64,000 nucleotides of DNA. It comes from Ensifer adhaerens. Lineage in GTDB: Bacteria > Pseudomonadota > Alphaproteobacteria > Rhizobiales > Rhizobiaceae. Within the stretch, counting starts at the first letter, position 1, and each line of letters opens with the position of its first letter. Below, one piece after another: positions 42,191-51,007 of the stretch. The DNA lies in NCBI RefSeq assembly GCF_002940685.1, contig NZ_PNFP01000023.1:1-64000 (forward strand), given 5' to 3'. The position numbers were made by a program, and so were the translations under genes. The notes beneath the pieces were generated by a model. The model was not told the origin of the DNA. It saw only the letters and a list, made by a program, of their open reading frames with translations, and did not search any database.

Positions 42191-43329
42191 TTAGCGCTGA
42201 AACTTGGGGCGAACATCTGACGGCGGCCGGCTATGACTTCGCATCGGGTGTGCCTTGCTCGAGCCTCTCGCCGCTACAAAATGTGTTCGTCATGGGTGAG
42301 CGCGTGGAATATATCGCCGCGACCAATGAGGGGCAGGCCATAGCAATCGCCGCAGGCGCCCGCATAGGAGGGCGAAAGTCGGTCGTCCTTATGCAGAATT
42401 CCGGGCTCGGGAATGCGATAAACCCGATCACTTCGCTGCTGGCGATTTTCGAGATCCCGATCCTGCTTATTGTTTCTTGGCGCGGTCGACCTGGATGGCT
42501 GGACGAGCCCCAGCACGAGGTGATGGGACGGATAACGCCCAACTTGCTCGAAGTTCTGGATGTGCCATACCGGATTCTGTCGGAGGATCCGTCTACTGCC
42601 TCGGCGGATCTCATAGATGTGCTCGACATGATAGAAACGACGGGCCGCACTCATGCGATTATCGTTCCCGACAAGACCTTCGCCCCCTTTCCCTGCGCCA
42701 CAACGCTAGTGCCTCGGCGCGAACCTGGCGTCCATTCCCATGAAGGTAAATCAACTGGCCTGCTGCCGTCTCGCACTGATGCACTCGAACGACTCAATGC
42801 GGCCTGCGGCGACGATTTGATGGTCGCCACGACGGGTAAGACGGCGCGTGAACTCTTCGCCCTTGGCGACAAGGCTCGCAATCTTTACGTTGTCGGATCA
42901 ATGGGGCTCGCGTCCTCCCTCGCACTTGGTTTGAGCTTGGTCACTGACGAAAGAGTCATCGCAATAGACGGGGACGGAGCGGCATTGATGCATCTTGGCG
43001 CAATGTCGACGGTTGCAACCTATGGAAGGTCAAACTTTGTGCATGTGATCCTCGACAACGGTTGCTACGATTCAACGGGTGCCCAGCCTTCGACCGCAGC
43101 CAACACGCCCTTTGCGGAAATTGCAGCTCTGAGCGGGTATCGAAAGAGTTGGACAACCGACAACATCGATAATTTCTCGGAGATCCTGGCGAGAACTCGC
43201 CGAGAGGCGGGGCCGTTGATGATAAGGCTCAAAATCGCGGCGGGTTCGCCAAGGGACCTGCCCAGGCCCGACAGAGCGCCAAGGGATGTTCTCAAGCGGC
43301 TGCAGGAGACCTTGGCTCATGCCAGCTAG
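42187..43329 (+). CDS. ppd: Phosphonopyruvate decarboxylase
   Basis: 380 residues. ThDP-dependent fold split as in Ppd enzymes: N-terminal pyrimidine-binding part with FASGVPCSSLSPLQNVF and ATNEGQAIAIAAGA (cofactor Glu), C-terminal part with AIDGDGAALMHLGAMSTVAT and VILDNGCYDSTGAQPS (metal/pyrophosphate site). Yields phosphonoacetaldehyde. Coupled to pepM by a 4-base overlap and overlaps the MFS gene by 11 bases. Confidence 0.95.
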   Translation: MISAETWGEHLTAAGYDFASGVPCSSLSPLQNVFVMGERVEYIAATNEGQAIAIAAGARIGGRKSVVLMQNSGLGNAINPITSLLAIFEIPILLIVSWRGRPGWLDEPQHEVMGRITPNLLEVLDVPYRILSEDPSTASADLIDVLDMIETTGRTHAIIVPDKTFAPFPCATTLVPRREPGVHSHEGKSTGLLPSRTDALERLNAACGDDLMVATTGKTARELFALGDKARNLYVVGSMGLASSLALGLSLVTDERVIAIDGDGAALMHLGAMSTVATYGRSNFVHVILDNGCYDSTGAQPSTAANTPFAEIAALSGYRKSWTTDNIDNFSEILARTRREAGPLMIRLKIAAGSPRDLPRPDRAPRDVLKRLQETLAHAS

Positions 43330-44527
43330 TTCGGGCAGCGATTCTACTCAACGCCCATCCGACGCACTTCCAATGGCCATGCCCGCGGTAATACTTGCGC
43401 TGACCCAAATCACTGGCTGGGGCGCGGTTGGCGTCCTGCCCGTGCTCGCTAAGACGATCTCTACGGAATTCGGGAGCTCTTTATCAGCCGTCTTTCTGGG
43501 AACCTCGGCGATGTTCGTCGCAATGGGGATTGCCGCACCTTGGACCGGTCGTGCATTTATTCGGTTTGGAACACGTCAAGTTATGGCGGCAGGAGCAGCA
43601 CTGATCGGGCTGGGTCTCTGCTTGCTCGCCCTTTCACCGAACCTTTCACTCTTTTGGGGTTCATGGGCACTGACTGGTGTGGCTGGCGCAATGTTTCTGA
43701 CTACCTCTGCATACGCATATATCGCAGAGTATGCCGAGGATCGCGCGCGGAGTCTGATTGGTACCTTGATGTTGGTGACAGGCCTCGCAAGCAGTGTCTT
43801 CTGGCCAATAACCACGTTTCTAGACAATGTCATCGGCTGGCGTGGCGTTGTCCTTGTCTACGCTGGCATCATGTCCTTGATTGTCTGCCCAGTCGTCTGG
43901 GTAGGCCTTCCCGCAACAAGCAGCCCGGCTGACAAGGCGGCGCGTCAAAATGGTCAGCGAAAGGGGCCAGCCTTCGTCCTGTTAGTGGCAGCTATCGCCC
44001 TAAACACCTTCGTGACCTTCGGTGTTGAGGCGATGGGCATTCAACTCTTGCAGGCAATGGGTATGGACTTGACGGGGGCTGTCGCAGTCGCTTCGCTCCT
44101 TGGAGTGTTCAAGGTCGGTGGACGTGTGGTCGACCTTCTGGGCGGGCAGAGATGGGACGGGCTCTCGACTGCGATTGTGTCGGGGTCTATGATCCCGATC
44201 GGGCTTGGTGCGATCTGGATCGGCGGTGCAGGCTACCTTTCGGTCGGCGGTTACCTCCTGCTGTTTGGGGTCGGAAGTGGCGCCTTCGCCGTGGCGCGGG
44301 CCACCATGCCGCTCGTTTTCTTTCAAAAGGCAGACTATACGGCAGCGATGGCTACTATCGCCTTGCCGATGAACTTGATCACCGCGATGGCACCGCCAAT
44401 TCTCGCGGCGTTGATGGCAGGTATCGGCGCTCAGGGCGTTTTCGCGGCTCTTGGCGTACTTAGCATCTCGGCTTTTCTCATTCTACTGCAGCTGAATCGC
44501 ATGCGACGAAGCATGGCCAACGACTGA
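43319..44527 (+). CDS. MFS transporter, probable exporter of the pathway product
   Basis: 402 residues from ATG 43319, inside the end of the decarboxylase gene. Twelve hydrophobic segments are expected (for example MPAVILALTQITGWGAVGVL, SALFLGTSA-like AVFLGTSAMFVAMGIAAPW, MVATYGV-free regions and MFLTTSAYAYIAEYAEDRAR). MFS proteins end many phosphonate clusters as exporters or self-resistance pumps; direction here is inferred from context. Last gene of the core operon. Confidence 0.88.
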   Translation: MPASSGSDSTQRPSDALPMAMPAVILALTQITGWGAVGVLPVLAKTISTEFGSSLSAVFLGTSAMFVAMGIAAPWTGRAFIRFGTRQVMAAGAALIGLGLCLLALSPNLSLFWGSWALTGVAGAMFLTTSAYAYIAEYAEDRARSLIGTLMLVTGLASSVFWPITTFLDNVIGWRGVVLVYAGIMSLIVCPVVWVGLPATSSPADKAARQNGQRKGPAFVLLVAAIALNTFVTFGVEAMGIQLLQAMGMDLTGAVAVASLLGVFKVGGRVVDLLGGQRWDGLSTAIVSGSMIPIGLGAIWIGGAGYLSVGGYLLLFGVGSGAFAVARATMPLVFFQKADYTAAMATIALPMNLITAMAPPILAALMAGIGAQGVFAALGVLSISAFLILLQLNRMRRSMAND

Positions 44528-44894
44528 TGCGCTTCGAGACGGACATCTCGATGCCTGTAACGACGGTTCGATCTCGAGATGAACTGAACGACTATAGGTT
44601 ACCGTGCGGCAGACCGTAGTCTCCAAATACCAGCGCTGAAGCGGAGCGCCTACCACGCCTGTTGTAGAAACTGATGTAGTCTGGTCGCCCCGCTGCGTTT
44701 TGTGATCCGCGAGGAGATGCGTTTCAACGCATCTCTTGACGCGCTCTTCGTCTACAACAAGCTTTGTTTGCGTACGGAAGCAACTGAACCCAGCTGGATC
44801 TGATTTGGTTGCGGAAACTAGCCTCCAGCACCTACAGGCGATTGACCCGCTTGCACATTGGCCACGCCACCCGCTGGGGTGTTTTCACCGGGAA

Positions 44895-45092
44895 TCATTG
44901 GCTGAGGAGCTTCGGCATGGTGTCGGGAAAAAGATTGTTGAATATTATGGCCATATAGGCGGCAAAGAGCGTTTCAATCAGGCCGGTAAAGACGCCAATA
45001 TTGCCGAAATTGATGAAAGCGGTGAGAAACAGATATGTTGTTCCAAACAGCAACGATAAAGTTAGCGATGCCGAGATGGACGCCATCAACAT
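44895..45092 (-). CDS. Possible small two-span membrane protein
   Basis: 65 residues from ATG 45092: two hydrophobic runs (SLTLSLLFGTTYLFLTAFI and FTGLIETLFAAYMAIIF) and a short polar end. No strong ribosome site. It may be a remnant of a larger membrane protein: in-frame sequence upstream (FQSPWNWWRW) is also coding-like but begins after a stop. Confidence 0.3.
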   Translation of the reverse strand: MLMASISASLTLSLLFGTTYLFLTAFINFGNIGVFTGLIETLFAAYMAIIFNNLFPDTMPKLLSQ

Positions 45093-45199
45093 CCATCGCC
45101 ACCAATTCCACGGCGACTGGAATTACACCATCAGCTCAAATAAGCCGATATCGATGCGATAATTTATCAACGGATCCTTAGTCACGGGGAGGATTACTC

Positions 45200-45297
45200 G
45201 ATTTGTGGGGCGGTCAGGCGGCGCGGGCCATTTCGGGCTGCTCAAGGTCGAGATACAATGGCGACGACATACTCCGTTCCGGCCCGCCCCACAAATC
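45200..45297. repeat. 14-base perfect inverted repeat, 70 bases apart
   Basis: GATTTGTGGGGCGG at 45200-45213 and its complement at 45284-45297. The enclosed 70 bases carry no gene. Could be a miniature inverted-repeat element or ends of an eroded insertion sequence. Confidence 0.5.
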
Positions 45298-45406
45298 CTC
45301 ATGCTCCCCCAGAACTCCAGCCGCCATATTCTTCAAAGCTCTACGTCGGTGGTGTGCAACCGCAAGATCCTTGTCGCGGCGGCCAGACCTATGCGTCGCC
45401 TTGGCG

Positions 45407-47404
45407 TCAGGTCTTCAACACATTGGCCCGACAGGCGATCGAGCGGACCGTATCAGCGTCGTAGTAGAGCCGTGGAGGTTCGATGTCCTCCTGCGTCGTC
45501 CAGCTATTGCCTTCCACCCACAGGCCAGTCCCCAGCTCGGCACGTACGCCGCCGCGCATCGGCTTCGGTGTGAGTGGTTTCTCTCGGTTGATTACCGTGT
45601 TTTCCTGGAAAACCAGATTCCGGAAAGACGTCGCTGTGATTGCGGGCCCCGGTGTTTCCTCGAACTGATTATGCTCGAACAGCAGGTCATCGAGGAGTGG
45701 AAAGGGCGAAGCCGCGCCGCGAACATCGGCGCCGATGTGGACGATCGCGCCGTCGCTGACGCCCATAGGATTACAGGCTTGGAAGTGGTTGCCTCGCACC
45801 ACGAGATTTCGCGCTCCGAACCCCTCTTCCCAAAGGCCTGGTGACGCATCTGCCGTGACGAGCATTGCCGCATACTGATTGTGGAAGAAGCGGTTGTTCT
45901 CCACCAGCCAGTCGGCCCCATTGCACAAAACACCACGGGCACGGTTCTCGTGAAAGTAACAATCGCGGATGATCACGTTGCGCGTGCCATAACGACGGTT
46001 GAACAACATCGCGTCACTGGGGACGTGGGCAGGCAGCTTTTCACTGAAGACAAGCGTGACCTCGCTCGTCTCGTAGTTTGGCGTCGCGGATTTCAGCTTG
46101 GCCGTGAAGCCCGTGGGCGAGTAGTCACCATAACGGATCTCCACCGGGTCGCCGGCTGCGAACGGGCATCGCCAAGGCGTGATCTGCAAAGCCACCAGCG
46201 TGTCATCGCCGACCTTCTCCACGCCCATGTGGAAGTTGTCATGGATGTTGACGCAGTCATCGCCCATGAAGCTAAACTCGCACCGCTCCAGCCGGATGAA
46301 GCCTTGCGACTGCCCGACATGAAATCCGTCGGCCGTGGTGGTGATGGGGCGGCGCTCGTTGGCTGGAGGGGCGATGCGGCAGTTGACCAGCTCGAAGTGA
46401 TGCTGATCGCCGCCAGTGACGAATCCCTCGCCCGGAAACGTGTAGATGTTCACGTTGCGCAACGAGAGATGGGAATTGCCGACCATGACGACGGCGTGCT
46501 TTTCGTAGGTGTAATGGCGCAGTAGGTAAAGGTGGCCTACGATGGGGTTGATGGGTTCGGTTGGCCACACGCGCACCGTTTGCTCATCGAGCTTCTCAAT
46601 CTTGGTGGGTGCGAAGCCGTCGAACTCCGTGCCGGCGCCCGGCGCACGCAGCTCTTCATCGAGCGGGTTCATCGTGACCCAAACCTTGGGATCGAGCGGG
46701 GCAGCCGTCTCGAAGCTCATCACGAAATTCGATTGATCGTCGGCCAGTTCGGTAACTCTGCCTACCCAAGCCGGCGGATCGATCGCGCAATCCCAGTCCA
46801 GATTGAAGTTGGAGAACACCGATCGTCGGCAGTTCTTGATCGAGATGCCTTCGCCACCTTCGATCAGGTGGAAGAGAAACGTCGCCCCGCCGCCATCGAA
46901 GGTGAAGTCACTGAACCCATCGAAGACAATCGATTTGCCGGAAGTGAAGCGGTAGATGCCCCTGCCGACGACGAGCTTGGCCGCCTTTGTCTTGCGGCAC
47001 TGGTCGAGCGCGGCCTGCAACGCAGCCAGGTTGCGGTCCGGTCCATCGACCGGAGGCTCGACACCATCGGCAATGGCACCAAAATCAGCCAGATGGAAAA
47101 CCGGCCCATTGGGGTTCGCCGGCGCATCAATTGTAAAGGGCTGCGCCCCGGTGGCTCTGGGCGTCGCCGCGCTTCCGATCGATTCGGTAAGGGGATGCTC
47201 GGTCCATCCCGAGCCGCGCGCGATCGGCGCCGCACTCCCTGGCGTGGAGGCTGCCAGCGACCAGGGCACGGCGAAGAAAGCCGCGGACATGGCGCCGCCC
47301 TTTAGGAACCGTCGACGCGATGTGGCAGCTGCCGGGAGCGGCTCACACCTATCTCGCGCCAGGATTGACGCTTCTTCGATTTCGGACCGGTTCTCGTCGC
47401 ACAT
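45407..47404 (-). CDS. Tat-exported right-handed beta-helix protein, GH110-like
   Basis: 665 residues. Twin-arginine signal TSRRRFLKGG at residues 28-37 followed by a hydrophobic run, so export is folded. The rest is a parallel beta-helix with repeats such as GISIKNCRRSVFSNFNLDWD, GFHVGQSQGFIRLERCEFSF, MGDDCVNIHDNFHMG, RNVIIRDCYFHENRARGVL and DWLVENNRFFHNQYAAMLV. The ADGFH...GDD.(I/V)NIH pattern resembles GH110 alpha-1,3-galactosidases, which fits the alpha-galactosidase and galactose genes nearby. The family call is by recollection; a pectate-lyase-like or epimerase function is possible. Confidence 0.7.
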   Translation of the reverse strand: MCDENRSEIEEASILARDRCEPLPAAATSRRRFLKGGAMSAAFFAVPWSLAASTPGSAAPIARGSGWTEHPLTESIGSAATPRATGAQPFTIDAPANPNGPVFHLADFGAIADGVEPPVDGPDRNLAALQAALDQCRKTKAAKLVVGRGIYRFTSGKSIVFDGFSDFTFDGGGATFLFHLIEGGEGISIKNCRRSVFSNFNLDWDCAIDPPAWVGRVTELADDQSNFVMSFETAAPLDPKVWVTMNPLDEELRAPGAGTEFDGFAPTKIEKLDEQTVRVWPTEPINPIVGHLYLLRHYTYEKHAVVMVGNSHLSLRNVNIYTFPGEGFVTGGDQHHFELVNCRIAPPANERRPITTTADGFHVGQSQGFIRLERCEFSFMGDDCVNIHDNFHMGVEKVGDDTLVALQITPWRCPFAAGDPVEIRYGDYSPTGFTAKLKSATPNYETSEVTLVFSEKLPAHVPSDAMLFNRRYGTRNVIIRDCYFHENRARGVLCNGADWLVENNRFFHNQYAAMLVTADASPGLWEEGFGARNLVVRGNHFQACNPMGVSDGAIVHIGADVRGAASPFPLLDDLLFEHNQFEETPGPAITATSFRNLVFQENTVINREKPLTPKPMRGGVRAELGTGLWVEGNSWTTQEDIEPPRLYYDADTVRSIACRANVLKT

Positions 47405-47514
47405 CTAACTCTCCGGCTCCGCCCCAACGCGCAACTATCAACACAAATGTGGGCCAAGATGTCAATCGGCATAGAATGGCGGTCTGACGCACTCTCGCCG
47501 CATCTTGCGATCAT

Positions 47515-48000
47515 ACGGAGCCGATCCAAGCGAGCTTGGAGCAGGTCAATCTTCGCTCGGCCGTACCTCTGGCGCTTGACGAGCTTGGGCTTGGTTACCT
47601 ACCCTCGGTCTGGCCGATCGACCGGGTAACGCGATTGCGGCACACACGGCTGCCTCGTCTTAACGACGCCGCGTGCCAAGGAGGCGACGAGGCCTTGCAG
47701 CGTAGGCTCAATCCACCTGGGGAGTCCTTCGGGATCCTTGCTGCGGACCAAGGCATGGAAGTCTGCGATGGTCTTGCGCGCCTCGACGAGGGCCGTGACG
47801 CGGCCTTCGGCGGCGGCGACGATCACAATTTCGGCCTTCGAGAGGTTGTCGCGGCCTATCGTCATCAGCCGCGCGATGGTGCGGGCCGAGGGTACGCACG
47901 TCAGCGTGTCGGCATCCGCCTTCTCGGCTCGGCGCCGGCGGGTCGCCATTCGCCGACGACGCGCAGGGACCCACGGAAGGCCTGACCTTTGAGCTTGCGC
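47515..48000 (-). pseudogene. ISL3-family transposase C-terminal remnant
   Basis: Minus-strand frames join to IARLMTIGRDNLSKAEIVIV, VEARKTIADFHALVRSKDPE and GLVASLARGVV, then after a frameshift KRQRYGRAKIDLLQARL-like sequence, the C-terminal layout of ISL3 transposases (LPWS.GQTEG...LK..KR.MYGRA..DLL..R). The N-terminal part is absent here. Confidence 0.65.
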
Positions 48001-48075
48001 CAGAGATCGGTTGCATTCCTGGCTCCACTGTCCCACTGCCCGTTCAGCTAGGGCAAGTGGAGTTCCAGCTGGCAG

Positions 48076-48361
48076 TCATCGCGACCCCGTATGGGTGTCT
48101 TGAACCACCATGGTGATGCGCGGCGTGATGACCGAGCTCCATTGCAGGTCGTCGATCATCGCCATGGAGATGTCTTCCGGGCAGCGAAATTGCTGCATCG
48201 CCCGCAATGCTGAGAGCGCCACAGTATTGTTGGCTTAGGATCGCTGTCGGGCGCTCCGGTTGGATCAGCAGGCGCACGGCCGCCTCATAACCGGTCACCC
48301 GAGTGAACTGCCCGTCGACGACGAAATTCGGGTTCGCCTCCACTAAACTGCAAGGTCCCAT
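48076..48361 (-). pseudogene. LacI-family regulator remnant, frameshifted
   Basis: One minus-strand frame reads NFVVDGQFTRVTGYEAAVRL then LIQPERPTAILS, and a second continues ALSALRAMQQFRCPEDISMA, MIDDLQWSSVITPRITMVVQ and DTHTGSR before a stop at 48076. Together these are the C-terminal effector domain of a LacI/PurR regulator; the DNA-binding N terminus is missing. Confidence 0.6.
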
Positions 48362-48565
48362 TGTTTGGGAATCGAGATCGGTTACGAGCTCGTTTGACGA
48401 AGGAAGGCAGCCAGCGTCGCATGCCGACGGCCGACCCGCAACCGCTCAAAGTTCTGTGCCGGATGACGGGGATTGCGCGGCGAAATGCAATGAAGTACCG
48501 CCACAGCCCAACCGCGCGGGCGGCGGCGGACTTGCCAGTGGCTGGCACGCGGAGCGTGCCGTCCT

Positions 48566-49303
48566 TCATACGTCTAGCTGCCGCGTCGACGTCGCGTCGG
48601 TGATCATCTTCTGGATACGTCGCTGCACGCGCCATTCCCGCCCGATATCCCTGATCACCGGACGTGCTTCGGGCGAGAAGATGTAGTTGCGGAAGAAGGC
48701 GACATAGTTTTCCATCGCCGGGTTCACACCTGAATAGAACTGCTTTTCGGGATCGCGCAATAAATCCATCAGGTCCGCGCAATGCCGGGCGAAGCCGCCG
48801 CGAAGGATGGATGGAGACGTCGTGAATTTCGGGAAGGTGCGGAACAGTGGAATCTTGATCCCGAGCAGGTGGGTATACTCGTTTCGCCGATGGAAGTGGC
48901 CCTTGCGGCGGACGTCCCAATTCTGGTCGGCTGCGTGAAATGACACCTGGGCTATCGTCGGATCGGCAAAGGGCACCAGCAGTTCCTCGTGCATTTCCCT
49001 CAAAGCGATCCAGTCATCTTCGAGGTGGAACACGTAGTCGGCACTCGTCGCAGCCCACAGCCTCGCGACGGCTGCGCAGAAGCCGGCGATTTCCGGCTGG
49101 AAGACGGTGGCGTCGGGGAAGTAACTGCGGAAGATTTCTACGCACGCGGCATGGTCCTCGTCCGATCCAAAGAGCGGGTCGAGATTGAGATAGACCTCAC
49201 GCAGATCAAGCTTTCCCAGGACTTTCTGACTGAAACTCGCAAGCGTCTGGGCAAGTAGCTCCGGTCGCCTGGTGCCGACAACACACAAGTCGATCGTGGA
49301 CAT
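48566..49303 (-). CDS. Glycosyltransferase family 2-like protein
   Basis: 245 residues from ATG 49303 (MSTIDLCVVGTRRPELLAQT). GT-A pattern: nucleotide-binding strand start, DYVFHLEDDWIALREM with the DxD-like EDD, and a C-terminal helical part. Lies alone between a LacI remnant and an IS5 remnant, so it is probably a leftover of a surface-sugar gene set. Acceptor unknown. Confidence 0.7.
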   Translation of the reverse strand: MSTIDLCVVGTRRPELLAQTLASFSQKVLGKLDLREVYLNLDPLFGSDEDHAACVEIFRSYFPDATVFQPEIAGFCAAVARLWAATSADYVFHLEDDWIALREMHEELLVPFADPTIAQVSFHAADQNWDVRRKGHFHRRNEYTHLLGIKIPLFRTFPKFTTSPSILRGGFARHCADLMDLLRDPEKQFYSGVNPAMENYVAFFRNYIFSPEARPVIRDIGREWRVQRRIQKMITDATSTRQLDV

Positions 49304-49442
49304 AACACAAATACTCCAACTGCTAGAATCGCGGTGGCGAGCTGTACCTGAATTGAGATGCCGGATACTTGCGAACAAGTATTTCCGGATCGTCTGATTG
49401 CCTTCAAAATCAGATCAAAATCCTGACCCTTTTTTTGAACTC

Positions 49443-49623
49443 CGCCCTGGTCGTCGGAGAGACTATAGAGCGCCTGAAGCACCAGGATCTTGAACATCAA
49501 AACCGACGCGAAAGGAGGTCGACCGCCCTCCGATCCGTCGGAGCGCTTCAGCGCCTTGGCTAACGGTTTCTCAAACACAGGGAATGATGCTGTTGAGCTT
49601 TTCCCAGAGGTCGCCGACGGCAC
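49443..49623 (-). pseudogene. IS5-family transposase N-terminal remnant
   Basis: Minus-strand frame PVFEKPLAKALKRSDGSEGG, RPPFASVLMFKILVLQALYS and LSDDQ matches the N-terminal part of IS5-family (IS1182/IS1031-type) transposases (GGRPP....LMFK.L.LQ.LY.LSD.Q). It then breaks down. The surrounding 49304-49876 contains no other recognisable gene. Confidence 0.65.
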
Positions 49624-49876
49624 TCAGGCGCTCGTAACGCTCGTCGCCTCAGAGGCGCGAGGGCGGCGCACAGCAACGCCGTGCCAAGCGACGTATTCTG
49701 CAAGTTTCGGATTCGGTTGAAGGGAACACAAATTTACCAAGTAGTCCATGGAAGCTCCCGATCTTTAGATGCGTCGGACACTGAAGTGATCCCCTGAGCA
49801 TACGAGAGGCTCTCTTGAAGTTTGGTGCCCCAACTTCGTGTTCCAGCAGGGAGCGCATGCGGCGGCGCGAGATTAT

Positions 49877-50962
49877 CTATCCTTTTGAGCGCTGGTTCGT
49901 CGGAATACGCAACTCCGTGTGCGCGTTAAATAGGTGCACGGCGGAAAGATCAACACCTACAGAGATGACGTTGCCGGGTTGCACGTCAAAACGATCTCGA
50001 ACGGAGGCGACGATGGGAGTGGTCCCTAGCTGGGCCGTGATCTGGGTTTCGGCGCCGGTCGGCTCTATAAGCGAGACCGTCGCGTCTACTCCACCCTGGT
50101 TTATGAGGAGATGTTCGGGACGTATACCGTAGATGACGTCCTGGCCTCTTCTTGCCGCGACGCTTTCGGCGAGCGGAAGCTGAACGCCTCCTTCGGAGAT
50201 AAACGCAAATGGTCCCGATGCACTGACTTTTCCTCGGATGAAGTTCATACCCGGAGAGCCGATGAAACCGGCGACAAAGAGGTTGGCCGGCCGGTCGTAA
50301 AGATCGAGCGGCGACCCGATCTGCTCAACGTAGCCGTCTCGCATGACTACGATCCGGTCGGCCATTGTCATCGCCTCGATCTGATCGTGCGTCACATAAA
50401 TAGTCGTTGTCCTAAGCCGCTGGTGTAGCTGCTTGATCTCGGATCGCATCTGTACACGCAGCTTGGCGTCCAGATTCGAAAGCGGTTCGTCAAAAAGGAA
50501 AACCTGAGGCTGCCGTACGATAGCGCGTCCCATGGCAACGCGCTGACGCTGGCCACCCGACAGGTTTCTCGGATAGCGTTCAAGCAGGTGTTCGAGGTTC
50601 AGGATTTGCGCCGCTTCCCGGACACGTTGCCTGATTTCATCCTTCGGGGCCTTCGCCAGCCGAAGCGAAAAACCCATATTCGCTTCCACCGTCATATGAG
50701 GGTAAAGTGCGTAGGACTGAAACACCATCGCGATGTCGCGCTCTTTAGGCGCCACGTCGTTGACCACCTTGCTGCCGATGACGATGTCGCCGCTGGAAAT
50801 TTCCTCAAGCCCTGCGATCATCCGCAGGAGTGTCGACTTCCCACAGCCGGACGGGCCGACGAGAATGACGAACTCCCCATCCTGGATGTCGACATCCACC
50901 CCGTGCAAAACTTCGAAATGACCGTAGCTCTTGCGGGCGCTTGTTACGGTTACTGATGCCAT
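49877..50962 (-). CDS. Sugar ABC transporter ATPase, UgpC/MalK type
   Basis: 361 residues from ATG 50962. Walker [21 protein letters not shown], signature [20 protein letters not shown], Walker [21 protein letters not shown]-loop [20 protein letters not shown], then the regulatory OB domain of MalK-type ATPases. Last gene of the operon that starts with deoR at 58081. Confidence 0.94.
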   Translation of the reverse strand: MASVTVTSARKSYGHFEVLHGVDVDIQDGEFVILVGPSGCGKSTLLRMIAGLEEISSGDIVIGSKVVNDVAPKERDIAMVFQSYALYPHMTVEANMGFSLRLAKAPKDEIRQRVREAAQILNLEHLLERYPRNLSGGQRQRVAMGRAIVRQPQVFLFDEPLSNLDAKLRVQMRSEIKQLHQRLRTTTIYVTHDQIEAMTMADRIVVMRDGYVEQIGSPLDLYDRPANLFVAGFIGSPGMNFIRGKVSASGPFAFISEGGVQLPLAESVAARRGQDVIYGIRPEHLLINQGGVDATVSLIEPTGAETQITAQLGTTPIVASVRDRFDVQPGNVISVGVDLSAVHLFNAHTELRIPTNQRSKG

Positions 50963-51007
50963 CGTCGTCTCCAGCAAATATTGTAAGAGTGTGAGAGCCG
51001 TTGGTGC

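Larger units (their letters stand above)
44528..45406. other. Degenerate inter-island stretch with possible IS3-like remnant
   Basis: About 880 bases separate the phosphonate cluster from the galactoside island. A minus-strand frame near 44590-44690 reads RPDYISFYNRRGRRSASALV, weakly like the C terminus of IS3-family transposases (YI.FYN.RR.H..L). A short membrane-type frame (44895-45092) and a long inverted repeat (45200-45297) are listed separately. Otherwise nothing recognised; looks like eroded DNA. Confidence 0.35.

Noticed and set aside
44590-44760. IS3-family transposase remnant
   Set aside because: The YISFYNRR run is suggestive but too short and degenerate for a separate call.
46532-47305. 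Plus-strand frame of 257 codons in the beta-helix gene
   Set aside because: Antisense to the Tat-exported beta-helix protein; no motifs of its own.
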